This document shows positions 1 through 8,468 of a stretch of DNA of 64,000 nt, piece after piece; the stretch's first letter is position 1; every line of letters begins with the position of its first letter. The notes below the pieces were generated by a model. It saw only the letters and a list, made by a program, of their open reading frames with translations. It was not told the DNA's origin and did not search any database. Source of the DNA: CAWAND01 sp963807065 (lineage in GTDB: Bacteria; Chloroflexota; Anaerolineae; Anaerolineales; E44-bin32); contig CAWDZQ010000004.1 in the NCBI GenBank assembly GCA_963807065.1, forward strand, positions 992,001 through 1,056,000, given 5' to 3'. A program made the position numbers and the translations under genes.

Positions 1-2
1 TG

Positions 3-596
3 GCCGTCGTATCGGACGCCGGTGCGCCGGGTCTCTCAGACCCGGGTTATGAACTCGTGTGCTCCGCCTGGGGAGCTGGCCATCGGGTCAGCCCTATCCC
101 CGGCCCATCGGCCCCGGTGGCGGCCCTGACCGCCTCCGGCCTGCCCAGCGACCGCTTCCTGTACCTTGGTTATCTTCCGCGGCGCCGGGTTGAACGCCGC
201 CGGCTGATCGAAACCGTCAGCCGCTTGCCGTGGACCTTGGTGGCGTTCGAGACCCCCCACCGTCTGAAAAACTCCTTGGGAGATCTGGCGCTGGTGCTCG
301 GTGAGGGTCGTCAGGCGGCCGTGTGCCGCGAACTGACGAAGATTCACGAAGAGTTCATCCGAGGTAGCCTGGCGGAGGTGCGAGCGCACTTCGAAGACAT
401 CGAACCTCTGGGAGAGATCACCGTGATCATCCAGGGTGCCGACGAAGAGCCACGATGGACGGATGAAGCCGTCCGTCAGGCGCTGGCAGCCGCGTTCGAA
501 CAAGGTCAATCGGCCTCTCAGGCGGCCAGCCAGATTGCCCGGCTCTCAGGCAGGCCCCGCCAAGAGGTCTATCGTATGGCATTGGAGGCGAAATAA
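3..596 (+). CDS. rsmI: 16S rRNA (cytidine-2'-O)-methyltransferase RsmI, 5' part missing
   Basis: RsmI uses S-adenosylmethionine to 2'-O-methylate C1402 in the decoding centre of 16S rRNA. The reading frame is open from the left window edge, so roughly the first 80 to 90 residues of a protein of usually about 280 are missing. The visible part begins with the family signature SDAGAPGLSDPG (first 15 residues) and continues with GPSA, the FLYLGYLPRR segment and VAFETPHRL, all typical of the tetrapyrrole-methylase-like fold. The C-terminus carries the usual small helical tail. The TAA stop overlaps a possible ATA start of the next gene. Function is assigned with confidence from these motifs; substrate is from family knowledge. 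Confidence 0.93.
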   Translation, partial: AVVSDAGAPGLSDPGYELVCSAWGAGHRVSPIPGPSAPVAALTASGLPSDRFLYLGYLPRRRVERRRLIETVSRLPWTLVAFETPHRLKNSLGDLALVLGEGRQAAVCRELTKIHEEFIRGSLAEVRAHFEDIEPLGEITVIIQGADEEPRWTDEAVRQALAAAFEQGQSASQAASQIARLSGRPRQEVYRMALEAK

Positions 597-640
597 ATCT
601 GGACGACACCAATCACTTCAAAGAACTGGACAGCCGGGGG

Positions 641-1651
641 ATGCTGCCCGAGATCGACGGTCTGCCGGATCAGCTCGAAAAAGCGTGGTCGATTGGCCAA
701 TCCGCCGACTTGCCCGATATGGGCGACATCCGCCAGGTGGTGGTCGCGGGTATGGGCGGCTCAGCCATAGGCGGGGACCTGCTGGCGGCGTACATGTCGC
801 CCCATGGCAAGGCCCAGGTGTCCGCCTGGCGGGGCTATGATCTGCCCGCCTACGCCTGCGGGAAGGACACCCTCGTCATCGCCTCTTCCCACTCGGGCAA
901 CACAGAAGAGACCCTGTCGGCGTATGAGCGGGCCAAAGAGAACGGCGTCCAACTCATGGCGGTGACCACCGGCGGCGAGTTGGCGAAGCGTGCCCAAACG
1001 GACGGGGTGCCCCTGTGGATCTTGGATCACCCGGGCCAACCGCGGGCTGCCGTCGGCTATTCCTTCGGCATGTTGCTCGGTGTGGCCGCCCGGCTCAATC
1101 TGGTGGACGATCCCTCGAACGACGTTAAGGCCGCAGCCGGAGCCATGCGCGCTCAGCAGGCGGCCCTCACGGCCGACATCCCGGCGGCCAAGAATCCGGC
1201 CAAGCGCATGGCAGGCCAACTTGTGGAGCGCTGGCCGATCATCGTCGGAGAGCAGATCCTGGCACCGGTGGCGCGGCGGTGGCGCACACAGATCGCCGAG
1301 GTCGCCAAAGCCCTGGCGCAGTTCGAGGAGCTGCCCGAGATGGACCATAACATGCTGGCCGGGGTGGAGAACCCGGAAGCCAGGTTCGGCCATACCATCC
1401 TCATCTTCCTTCGCTGCCCGAGCCTACACCCTCGGGTGCTCAAGCGGATCGACATCACTCGCGAGCTGTTTATGGTGGCGGGATTCAACACCGACATCAT
1501 TGACTCGGCAGGAGAGATCCCCTTGGCCCACCTGTGGACCAGCCTGCATTTCGGGGATTATGTCTCGTTCTACCTGGCGATGGCCTATGAAACCGACCCC
1601 TCGCCGGTGCGGGCCATTGAAGGTCTGAAGGCGCGTCTCAAGGAAGATTGA
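641..1651 (+). CDS. bifunctional phosphoglucose/phosphomannose isomerase
   Basis: This enzyme interconverts glucose-6-phosphate or mannose-6-phosphate with fructose-6-phosphate in the cytoplasm. It has the two SIS-type sugar-phosphate motifs: GMGGSAIGGD near residue 34 and ASSHSGNTEE near residue 87, followed by the active-site region PEMDHNMLAG (about residue 232) and a C-terminal isomerase segment. Its 336 residues fit the small archaeal/bacterial PGI/PMI family rather than classical Pgi of about 550. The first ATG is at 641, but the frame is open upstream and codes Asn-Leu-Asp-Asp-Thr-Asn-His-Phe after an ATA at 593, which resembles the family N-terminus; the true start may therefore be non-canonical. 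It is probably co-transcribed with rsmI. Confidence 0.9.
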   Translation: MLPEIDGLPDQLEKAWSIGQSADLPDMGDIRQVVVAGMGGSAIGGDLLAAYMSPHGKAQVSAWRGYDLPAYACGKDTLVIASSHSGNTEETLSAYERAKENGVQLMAVTTGGELAKRAQTDGVPLWILDHPGQPRAAVGYSFGMLLGVAARLNLVDDPSNDVKAAAGAMRAQQAALTADIPAAKNPAKRMAGQLVERWPIIVGEQILAPVARRWRTQIAEVAKALAQFEELPEMDHNMLAGVENPEARFGHTILIFLRCPSLHPRVLKRIDITRELFMVAGFNTDIIDSAGEIPLAHLWTSLHFGDYVSFYLAMAYETDPSPVRAIEGLKARLKED

Positions 1652-1660
1652 CCGTTCAAA

Positions 1661-1678
1661 TTGTGAAAGATTTCACTA
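1661..1678. promoter_or_regulatory. 18-bp palindrome TTGTGA-N6-TCACTA (copy 1)
   Basis: The sequence TTGTGAAAGATTTCACTA lies 9 nt after the stop codon of the isomerase gene and directly before its terminator hairpin. It matches the form of Rex sites (TTGTGAA-N4-TTCACAA) and of CRP-family sites (TGTGA-N6-TCACA). Five further copies occur in the window. Because a terminator separates it from the next gene, a promoter role there is doubtful. Confidence 0.55.
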
Positions 1679-1679
1679 G

Positions 1680-1710
1680 CCGCGGATCGGTGTCACCGAT
1701 CCGCGGTTTT
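1680..1710 (+). terminator. intrinsic terminator after the isomerase gene
   Basis: A perfect 13-bp inverted repeat (CCGCGGATCGGTG and its complement, one base between the arms, so the real loop is larger) is followed by TTTT and then C. It sits 28 nt after the stop codon. Confidence 0.85.
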
Positions 1711-1754
1711 CATTGTGACCAAGTTGGCCAAAGTGTTGGTTGAGATCGAGGCTT

Positions 1755-1760
1755 TATAAT
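1755..1760 (+). promoter_or_regulatory. -10 box of a leaderless promoter
   Basis: TATAAT lies 7 nt before the ATG at 1768 and no Shine-Dalgarno sequence is present between them. Transcription would start at or next to the ATG, giving a leaderless mRNA. No convincing -35 box was seen. Confidence 0.6.
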
Positions 1761-1767
1761 CCATCGC

Positions 1768-3174
1768 ATGGTGAGCCTTGAGCGGCGACGGCGTTCGACC
1801 TGGGTCTGGTGGGTGCCGGCCGGGGTGGTTCTGCTTGTGGCTGTCGGCCTGTGGCTGGCGGCGCCCCGGATTGTGGCGGTAACCCCCATGGATGGTCTGA
1901 CGGGTGCGGCCACCGACACCACGGTCAGCATAACCTTCAATCGGCCCATGGATGCCGCCTCTGTGAAGAGCCATTTCTCGATCCAGCCGGTAGTGCCTGG
2001 CCGTGTCGTGTGGGAGGGGGATGTGATGCGCTACGAACCGACGCAGCCCTGGCCGGAGGGGGCCAGGGTGCATATTTCGCTTTCTTCCGGTGCACTTTCG
2101 CGCTTGTTCCTGCCTCTCCTCACGGGGCGCGAATGGGGCTTTGAGGTCGGGGCTCCTCGCCTGATCTACACCGCACAGTCCCAGGCCGGCGCTCAGCTGC
2201 TTGGCCGCGACCTGAGCGAGGGCCAGGGCGACGCGTTGACCCATGCGCCACTGGGTGTGTTGGACTATGCCGTGGCTTCCAACACCGGCGATCTGGTCTA
2301 CCTGACTTCCACGACTCAGGGAGGGCGAGCAGTTCACCGCCTGGACATACGGTCGGGTGCCGACTCCTTTCTTATGGATTGCCCGGCCGAGGGCTGCCGG
2401 CGCCTTCAGCTCTCGCCGGATGGGACTTGGCTGACCTTGGAGGCGCAAAGCGGGCCCCAAGGCAGCCCGACAGGGCCCGGTGAGGTATGGGCGGCGCCGA
2501 CTGAGGGCAACCAGAAGGCAGTCCGCCTCGGTGAGTCCGGCCATGATTTGAGGAGCGCCTTGTGGAGTCCAGACGGCAAACTGGCGGTCTACGATTCGAC
2601 CGGGCAGGCGGTGCTCGTGCTCGCCGGTCCGCCCGATTTCATGCCGCTGTCTGAAATCCCCAACAAGCTGGGCGAGATGGGCGCCTGGTCCCCCGACGGC
2701 AAGTATCTGATCTATCCCGAGATCGTCTTCCTGGACCAAACAGCCACGCCGGCTGCAACCCCGTCGGTGGAGCCGGATTTCTACAGTCACATCTTCCGCT
2801 ATGAGATACAAACCGGGGGCGTGACTGACCTCTCGGGCCACGAGAACGGGCTGATTGAGGATGCCTCGCCGGCGTACTCTCCGGATGGGCACTGGATTGC
2901 TTTAGCTCGCAAGTCCCTGGAGCCGGCGCGCTGGACCCTTGGCCGCCAGCTGTGGCTGATGCGCGCTGACGGATCCCAAGCGCGCCCGTTGACTTCGCAG
3001 CCGGTGATGAATTACTCGACCTTTGCCTGGCGGCCCGATTCGACGGTGCTCGTGTATGTTCAATCGGATCAGGCCGATCCAAGCCGCCTGCCGGAACTCG
3101 GTTGGTTGGATGTGGCTACGGGTCAGACGCATTCCCTTGTGGACGGAGGCTATTCACCCACATGGACACCCTAG
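1768..3174 (+). CDS. membrane-anchored Ig-like / TolB-type beta-propeller protein
   Basis: A 468-residue exported protein. Residues about 13-31 form one hydrophobic segment (signal anchor). Residues about 35-125 look like an SbsA/Big_5 Ig-like domain, with the recognisable pattern P-x-D-G, then TVSITFNRPMD and later RYEPTQPWPEG. The rest contains repeated TolB/WD40-like blades marked by SPDG, SPDGK and YSPDGHWIA motifs. Such proteins usually sit on the outer face of the membrane; the ligand is unknown. The gene follows a terminator and has its own leaderless-looking promoter, and its 3' end overlaps the next gene by 13 nt, suggesting co-transcription. Confidence 0.8.
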   Translation: MVSLERRRRSTWVWWVPAGVVLLVAVGLWLAAPRIVAVTPMDGLTGAATDTTVSITFNRPMDAASVKSHFSIQPVVPGRVVWEGDVMRYEPTQPWPEGARVHISLSSGALSRLFLPLLTGREWGFEVGAPRLIYTAQSQAGAQLLGRDLSEGQGDALTHAPLGVLDYAVASNTGDLVYLTSTTQGGRAVHRLDIRSGADSFLMDCPAEGCRRLQLSPDGTWLTLEAQSGPQGSPTGPGEVWAAPTEGNQKAVRLGESGHDLRSALWSPDGKLAVYDSTGQAVLVLAGPPDFMPLSEIPNKLGEMGAWSPDGKYLIYPEIVFLDQTATPAATPSVEPDFYSHIFRYEIQTGGVTDLSGHENGLIEDASPAYSPDGHWIALARKSLEPARWTLGRQLWLMRADGSQARPLTSQPVMNYSTFAWRPDSTVLVYVQSDQADPSRLPELGWLDVATGQTHSLVDGGYSPTWTP

Positions 3175-3716
3175 AACTGAGCGACCTGACCATCGGAACC
3201 CCGGCGCCGGATTTTGAATTGCAGGACCTCGATGGCCGCACCCATCGGCTGTCCGAACGCCGCGGTTCGGTCGTCATCCTAAACTTTTGGTCGGCGGAGT
3301 GCCCCTGGGCGGAGCGGGGAGACAGGCTGCTGGCGGCATGCCGCGAGGAATGGGGTGCGGAAATCCACGTCTGGTGGATCGATGCCAATGCCAATGAAAC
3401 ACCGGAACTGATGCGGTCGGTAGCCGACGCGCGCCGTATCGGGCCGGTGCTGATCGACCCCGCGCATACCGTGGCCGATCTCTACGGTGCGGCCACGACG
3501 CCGCATTTCTATGTCGTCGATGGCGGCGGGGTGTTGCGTTACCGGGGAGCGCCGGACGATGTCCATTGGGCGCAGAAGCAACGCTCCAAAGACTACCTCG
3601 GCCCAGCCGTGACCGCCGCCCTCGCTGAACGAACCCCGGACCCCTCATCAACCCCAGCCTTTGGATGCAGCCTGGTGCGTTTTCCTCCTGAATCCCTGGG
3701 GCTCAATCCGGGCTGA
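3162..3716 (+). CDS. redoxin / peroxiredoxin-like protein (thioredoxin fold)
   Basis: A 184-residue AhpC/TSA-type redoxin. The thioredoxin-fold start PAPDFELQDLDG (residues about 12-23) is followed by NFWSAECPWAERGD, which holds a single peroxidatic-type Cys in a C-P-W-x-x-R arrangement rather than a CxxC pair. A second Cys occurs near the C-terminus in TPAFGCS, as in other redoxins of this group that may use a distant resolving Cys. The start at 3162 is chosen because it gives the correct domain N-terminus; it overlaps the previous gene by 13 nt. No signal peptide is seen, so it is likely cytoplasmic. Substrate is not known. The 3' end overlaps the convergent next gene by 14 nt. Confidence 0.8.
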   Translation: MDTLELSDLTIGTPAPDFELQDLDGRTHRLSERRGSVVILNFWSAECPWAERGDRLLAACREEWGAEIHVWWIDANANETPELMRSVADARRIGPVLIDPAHTVADLYGAATTPHFYVVDGGGVLRYRGAPDDVHWAQKQRSKDYLGPAVTAALAERTPDPSSTPAFGCSLVRFPPESLGLNPG

Positions 3717-4182
3717 AATCGCCGAACTCCGGAGTGAGCGCCTCCGCCAGGTCACGGGAGTCCAGGATCAGCCCTGCATCACGGATTCCGGCGCCAACCG
3801 AAATTTGGCGCTGCCCACGGAGCCGCTCATCCGCCAGTAGTCGAAGGGGTTCGGCCAGGCCGAAGGGTGAGACCGAGCCGGGCCGGAAGCCCGTGATCTG
3901 GTTGACCTCATTGGCGTCGGCGGTTGTGATCCTGGAAACGCCAAGAAAATGGCGAAGTTTGCCCCAAGCCACTTGTCGTGGTCCGGGCATCAAGACCAGG
4001 ACAAAGGTGCCGTCCTCAAGGCGAAACACAAGGCTGCGCACGATCTGATCTTCGAGCAAGCCCCGCTCGGCCGCCGCCTGGGCCAGCGAGTTCACCGGGT
4101 GGTCGTGTCGATGAAGTCGATAAGGTATGTTCAAGCGCCGAACGTGATCTTCGGCGGGGCTGACGGGATCCATAGACGCCAT
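3703..4182 (-). CDS. YbaK/EbsC-family aminoacyl-tRNA deacylase
   Basis: A 159-residue free-standing editing domain related to YbaK and ProX, which hydrolyse mischarged Cys- or Ala-tRNA(Pro). Typical features are the N-terminal H-x-H-P segment (YRLHRHDHPV), the region with RSLVFRLEDG, the conserved Lys in WGKLRH, and the glycine-rich motif TGFRPGSVSPFG, which is diagnostic for the family. Which mischarged tRNA it acts on cannot be told from sequence. It is transcribed divergently from panB and convergently with the redoxin gene. Confidence 0.85.
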   Translation of the reverse strand: MASMDPVSPAEDHVRRLNIPYRLHRHDHPVNSLAQAAAERGLLEDQIVRSLVFRLEDGTFVLVLMPGPRQVAWGKLRHFLGVSRITTADANEVNQITGFRPGSVSPFGLAEPLRLLADERLRGQRQISVGAGIRDAGLILDSRDLAEALTPEFGDFSPD

Positions 4183-4213
4183 TCTAGCGCGCTGGGGTAG
4201 CCGGCGCGCATGC

Positions 4214-4333
4214 TATAATGTCGGCGCTCGCCGGGATCGGCTGAACCGACTCGGACGAGCGACAGACGACCGATGCGCCAGACACACCACCTGCCCAGGC
4301 AGGGCCGCATCTCACTCACAGGAGGAGATAGCC
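4214..4333 (+). promoter_or_regulatory. promoter and structured 5' leader of the pantothenate operon
   Basis: A TATAAT box is at 4214-4219. The leader of about 107 nt contains an imperfect hairpin: outer stem GCTCG (4226-4230) with CGAGC (4256-4260) and inner stem TCGG (4237-4240) with CCGA (4246-4249). A strong Shine-Dalgarno sequence (aggagga) precedes the GTG start at 4334. No riboswitch class was recognised. Confidence 0.5.
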
Positions 4334-5224
4334 GTGTCCACCCCCACGCATGATTCCCCCAAGAAAGTTACCACGCGCACGCTGCTCAAGAAGAAGCAAG
4401 ACGGCAAACCAATCACTATGCTGACTGGCTACGATTACGCCACGGCTGTGGCGCTGGACAAAGCCGGGATCGACGCCATTCTGGTGGGCAACTCGTTGGG
4501 CATGGTCGTGCTGGGACACCCGACCACCCTTCCGGTGACCATGGAGGACATGATCTCGCATTGCCAGGCTGTGAGCCGAGGCGCGTCGACGCCCCTGCTC
4601 ATCGGGGACATGCCGTTCATGTCCTACCAGGTATCCGTGCACGAGGCCGTCCGCAACGCCGGCCGATTTCTCAAGGAAGCCGGCATGGATGCAGTCAAGC
4701 TGGAAGGTGGCCGTGACCGTGCGGAAGCCGTCCGGGCGATTGTCTCCACCGGCATCCCGGTGATGGGCCACCTCGGCCTGACGCCCCAGTCCGTACACCA
4801 GATGGGTGGTTTTCGGGCGCAAGCAAAGACCGTTGAAGCCGGCAAAGTGCTCATCCAGGACGCGCTCATCCTGGAGCAGGCCGGTGCCTTCTCGATCGTG
4901 CTCGAGTCGATCCCGGCCCGGCTGGCCACCTTGGTGTCCGAACGGCTGAGCATCCCCACCATCGGCATCGGTGCCGGAGTGGGCTGCGATGGCCAGGTCC
5001 TGGTGACTCACGACATGCTGGGCCTGTTCGATCGCTTCACTCCTCGCTTCGTCAAGACCTATGCGGACCTTCACGGCGAGATGGCGCGAGCCTTCGGTGA
5101 GTACATCCAGGACGTTGAAGCTGGCGCCTTTCCCGCCGAAGAGCACAGCCTCGACGTCTCGGAAGACGTCTGGTCTGCCTTAATCGACGCACTTGAATAC
5201 CCAGAGCGAGAACCGAGCGTCTGA
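4334..5224 (+). CDS. panB: 3-methyl-2-oxobutanoate hydroxymethyltransferase
   Basis: PanB makes ketopantoate from 2-oxoisovalerate and methylene-tetrahydrofolate, the first step of pantothenate synthesis. Family motifs are clear: MLTGYDYATA (about residue 28), VGNSLGMVVLGH, the GDMPFMSY block, KLEGG, and GLTPQSVHQMGG with the substrate-binding region following. Length of 296 residues is slightly above the usual 265-280. It begins with GTG behind a strong Shine-Dalgarno sequence and is the first gene of a panB-panE-panC-coaX cluster. Confidence is high. Confidence 0.97.
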   Translation: MSTPTHDSPKKVTTRTLLKKKQDGKPITMLTGYDYATAVALDKAGIDAILVGNSLGMVVLGHPTTLPVTMEDMISHCQAVSRGASTPLLIGDMPFMSYQVSVHEAVRNAGRFLKEAGMDAVKLEGGRDRAEAVRAIVSTGIPVMGHLGLTPQSVHQMGGFRAQAKTVEAGKVLIQDALILEQAGAFSIVLESIPARLATLVSERLSIPTIGIGAGVGCDGQVLVTHDMLGLFDRFTPRFVKTYADLHGEMARAFGEYIQDVEAGAFPAEEHSLDVSEDVWSALIDALEYPEREPSV

Positions 5225-5233
5225 CGCCTTCTG

Positions 5234-6161
5234 ATGAGCAACGGTGCCATGGCGTCTTATGAACGCCCATGGGTGATTGTCGGGACGGGGGCTATGGCCT
5301 GCCTTTTTGGCGCCCGACTTGCGCCCCACCATCCGGTCTGCCTGCTGGGCACATGGCAGGCCGGATTGGAGGCCCTGCGGTCGGGTGGGATTCGATTTGA
5401 GGCCGGCGGCGACGTAAGGTCGGTCGCCGTAGAGGCCACCGATGACCCGGCGGCCTGCCAGGGCGCCGAGCTGGCGTTGGTGTTGGTCAAGACCTGGCAG
5501 ACGGAGCGCGCCGCCGCACAGCTTGCGACCTGTCTGGCCGAGGACGGACTGGCCGTGAGTCTGCAGAATGGGTTGGGAAACCTTGAAAGCCTCCAGTCAG
5601 CACTGGGGGTGGAGCGAGCCTCGGTGGGTGTCACGACGGCCGGCGCGACGCTGCTCGGCCCCGGCCATGTCCGGGCGGGCGGTCCGGGGCGGGTTCACCT
5701 TGGGGACGACTTTCGCCTGGCGGGGTTGAAGGCGGCCTTGGTCGCGGCCGGGTTGGACGTCGAAGTCAGCCGTGATTTGGGGGCGCTGGTGTGGGGCAAG
5801 CTGGCCGTCAATGCCGGCATCAACCCGCTGACGGCGCTGCTCGGGGTGCCCAACGGGGCTCTCTTAGAGCGACCGGCGGCGCAAGAACTGCTGGCTGAGG
5901 CAGTGCGCGAGGTGGCTCGAACTCGCAGATGCCAAGGGGATACGCCTTCAGACAGCGGACCCGGTGCAGGCGACCCTGGATGTCGCCCGCCGTACGGCGG
6001 ACAATCGTTCGTCCATGCTTCAGGATCTGGAGCGCGGCGCCCCCACGGAAATTGACGCTATCAGCGGCGCCGTGAGTCGAGAAGGGGAACGGCTCGGTGT
6101 TCCGGCGCCGACGAACTGGGCATTATGGAAGCTGGTGCGTGCCCGAGTTGAAAAGGAGTAG
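5234..6161 (+). pseudogene. panE: 2-dehydropantoate 2-reductase, frameshifted
   Basis: PanE (ApbA family) reduces ketopantoate to pantoate with NADPH. The first frame (5234 to about 5920) encodes the dinucleotide-binding motif VGTGAMACLFG, the LVKTWQT segment, the NGLGN motif and the KLAVNAGINPLTAL hinge. The C-terminal domain (VQATLDVARRTADNRSSMLQD, then PTEIDAISGAV) continues in a different frame up to 6161. The two parts join if one base is removed around 5917-5925 (TCGAACTCG). Every pantothenate neighbour is intact, so this may be a sequencing or assembly error rather than a dead gene. The stop is 6 nt before panC. Confidence 0.88.
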
Positions 6162-6167
6162 CCTGAC

Positions 6168-7013
6168 ATGAAAGTGGTGGAAGGCCTGGCTGATCTCCGC
6201 CGGGCGCGATCGGAGCTTGACGACCCCCTGGGCCTGGTGCCCACGATGGGCTACCTTCACGAGGGCCATCTTTCCCTGGTGCGGCGGGCTGCCGACGACA
6301 ATTCATCGGTGGCGGTCAGCATCTTTGTCAACCCGACCCAGTTCGGTCCCAACGAGGATCTTGCCAGCTACCCGCGCGATCTGGATCGCGACCTAGGATT
6401 TCTCGAGGCCGAGGGCGTCGATCTGGTTTGGACCCCGGCGGCGGACGACGTCTACCCCGACGGCTTTCAAACGTGGGTAAACGTCGAAGACCTGAGCCAG
6501 CCCCTGGAAGGCGCCCGGCGCCCGGGCCATTTCCGCGGCGTGGCAACGGTCGTAGCCAAGCTCTTCCTGGCATTCCAGCCCCAACGCGCTTACTTCGGAC
6601 AGAAGGACGCCCAGCAGGCCGTAGTGTTGCGACGCATGGCACTGGACTTGAATTTTCCGCTCGAGGTGGTGGTCTGCCCCATCCTGCGCGAAGCAGATGG
6701 GCTGGCCATGTCCAGCCGAAACATCTACCTCAACCCTTCTGAACGGCAGGCAGCCACCGTGCTCAGCCGGGCACTGACCCAGGCGGCCCTGGCCCATGCT
6801 GGGGGCACGCGGGAGGCGGCCGGGTTGCGACAGATCTTGCAGGCCACCCTGGCCGGCGAGCCGCTGGCGGATGTCGAGTATGTTTCGGTCGCCGATCCGG
6901 ATACGCTCCAGGAGTTGGAAGGGGACGCCACGTCGGCGCTGCTTTCGATGGCCGTACACATCGGCAAGACCCGGCTCATCGACAATCGTCTGTTGGGGCG
7001 AGACGCGCTCTAG
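6168..7013 (+). CDS. panC: pantoate--beta-alanine ligase
   Basis: PanC joins pantoate and beta-alanine with ATP to make pantothenate. The ATP-binding nucleotidyltransferase motif MGYLHEGHLSLV (HxGH type) is at about residue 27, followed by VNPTQFGPNEDL, YFGQKDAQQ and the KMSKS-like AMSSRNIYL. The length of 281 residues is usual. The Shine-Dalgarno sequence (aaggag) overlaps the end of panE, indicating translational linkage in the operon. Confidence 0.97.
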   Translation: MKVVEGLADLRRARSELDDPLGLVPTMGYLHEGHLSLVRRAADDNSSVAVSIFVNPTQFGPNEDLASYPRDLDRDLGFLEAEGVDLVWTPAADDVYPDGFQTWVNVEDLSQPLEGARRPGHFRGVATVVAKLFLAFQPQRAYFGQKDAQQAVVLRRMALDLNFPLEVVVCPILREADGLAMSSRNIYLNPSERQAATVLSRALTQAALAHAGGTREAAGLRQILQATLAGEPLADVEYVSVADPDTLQELEGDATSALLSMAVHIGKTRLIDNRLLGRDAL

Positions 7014-7045
7014 TCCGTCCCAGTCCCGGTGAAACGGAGCCTGTC

Positions 7046-7813
7046 ATGTTTCTAGCTGTCGATGTGGGCAACACCAATATCAGCCTCGGAGTGTATCAAG
7101 GGGAGGAGCTGGCCAGCGCCTGGCGCCTGGGCACGGTCCAGGAGAGGATGCCGGACGAGTATGGCCTCCAATTCGTCGGCTTGCTCGAGCACGCCGGCTA
7201 CACACCCTCCGAGATCACTGGTTCGGCATTGGCATCGGTGGTGCCACCGCTCACACCCGCCATCCTAGAAGCGCTTGAGGTGTATCTCGGTGTCAAGCCT
7301 TTGGTGGTCGACGCCGGGGTGAAGACGGGGGTGCGAATTCGCTACGAAGACCCCAAGGCCGTGGGCGCGGATCGTGTGGCCGACGCCGTGGCTGTGATGA
7401 CCCACTACGGCGCGCCGGCGTGCGTGGTGGACTTCGGCACAGCCACCACATTCAATGCCATTTCCGAAGGCGGCGACTACTTGGGCGGCGCCATTGCCCC
7501 GGGGATCCGGATTGCCGCCGATGCCCTGTTTCACCACACCGCCAAGCTCACCCGGGTCGATCTCGTGCGCCCTCCGTCGGTGATTGGGCGCAACACCGTC
7601 CATGCCCTACAATCGGGGATGATTTTCGGCTATGTGGGTCTGGTCGAGGGCATGGTCGCTCGTTTCAGGCAGGAGCTTGGCCCCGAAATGAAGGTGATTG
7701 CCACGGGGGGTCTGGCACCGATCATCGCCCGGGAGACGGATGCCCTGCAGCACCTGGAGCCCTGGCTGACACTCGAAGGTCTCAGATTGATATGGGAACT
7801 CAACCAGGATTGA
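7046..7813 (+). CDS. coaX: type III pantothenate kinase
   Basis: CoaX phosphorylates pantothenate, the first step from pantothenate to coenzyme A. It belongs to the ASKHA fold: the phosphate-binding DVGNTNISLGVY starts at residue 5, GADRVADAVA contains the pantothenate-binding region, and DFGTATTFNAI is the second nucleotide-binding motif. At 255 residues it is full length. It follows panC with a 32-nt gap, so pantothenate made by panBEC is directly channelled into CoA synthesis; coaBC occurs 5 kb further on. Confidence 0.96.
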   Translation: MFLAVDVGNTNISLGVYQGEELASAWRLGTVQERMPDEYGLQFVGLLEHAGYTPSEITGSALASVVPPLTPAILEALEVYLGVKPLVVDAGVKTGVRIRYEDPKAVGADRVADAVAVMTHYGAPACVVDFGTATTFNAISEGGDYLGGAIAPGIRIAADALFHHTAKLTRVDLVRPPSVIGRNTVHALQSGMIFGYVGLVEGMVARFRQELGPEMKVIATGGLAPIIARETDALQHLEPWLTLEGLRLIWELNQD

Positions 7814-7862
7814 GGGCCGGTCATGGCGTGGAACGATCTCGAGAAGGGGTGACCTCAGATGG

Positions 7863-8423
7863 ATGGCAGCCCGCATGACGCCCTCCCCGGTACTCGTGGC
7901 GTCCGTCATGATCTTGGAACCAGGGTCGAAGGTCATCTCGGCTCCCGTCGACTCGGCCCAAGTCACCCAGGCTGGGTTTGAGGGCGACCGGCACGCGGGG
8001 CTGACCCGCCTGGCGGATGTTCGCAACAAAGACGTGCCGCGCGGCACCGAAGTGCGCAACGACCGCCAGGTGACGATCGTGAGTCAGGAAGAACTCGCCC
8101 AGGTGGCGGACGCGCTTGGTGTGCCAGCGGTTCGCCCGGAGTGGCTGGGAGCCAATCTGTGCTTTTCTGGCATGGGTGGCCTGAGTGCGCTTCCCAAAGG
8201 CACGCAGTTGGGATTTCCCGGCGGAGTGGTGCTCTTGGTCGAGGCGCAGAACCGGCCCTGTACTGTGGCCGGCGGGGCGATCGAAGCGGCCTGTCCTGAT
8301 CGGCCCGGCTTGGCCACGGCGTTCGTCAAAGCGGCATTGGAACGGAGAGGTCTGACGGCCAGCGTTCGCCAACCCGGGCGAATATCCGTCGGCGACGCCG
8401 TCGACGTGTCGCCTCCTGATTAG
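7863..8423 (+). CDS. MOSC domain protein
   Basis: A 186-residue stand-alone MOSC (molybdenum cofactor sulfurase C-terminal) domain. It has the early GFEGDRHAG segment, the conserved GANLCFSGMGGLSALPKGT block, and RPCTVAGG with the conserved Cys that binds sulfur or metal in the family. Stand-alone MOSC proteins often handle sulfide transfer or molybdenum-enzyme ligands; the role here is unknown. The start could also be the ATG 12 nt downstream. It follows coaX by 49 nt and seems a passenger of the pantothenate operon. Confidence 0.8.
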   Translation: MAARMTPSPVLVASVMILEPGSKVISAPVDSAQVTQAGFEGDRHAGLTRLADVRNKDVPRGTEVRNDRQVTIVSQEELAQVADALGVPAVRPEWLGANLCFSGMGGLSALPKGTQLGFPGGVVLLVEAQNRPCTVAGGAIEAACPDRPGLATAFVKAALERRGLTASVRQPGRISVGDAVDVSPPD

Positions 8424-8468
8424 TTCAACCCAGCCCGCATAGAACTGTTTGCAAGAAAAGAGGCGCGT

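Noticed and set aside
1693..2892. A 399-codon open frame antisense to the beta-propeller gene
   Set aside because: High GC makes long antisense frames common; the translation is Arg/His/Pro-rich with no domain, while the plus strand codes a clear protein.
4285..4320. A riboswitch in the panB leader
   Set aside because: Only small imperfect hairpins are present and no known class or expression platform is recognisable.
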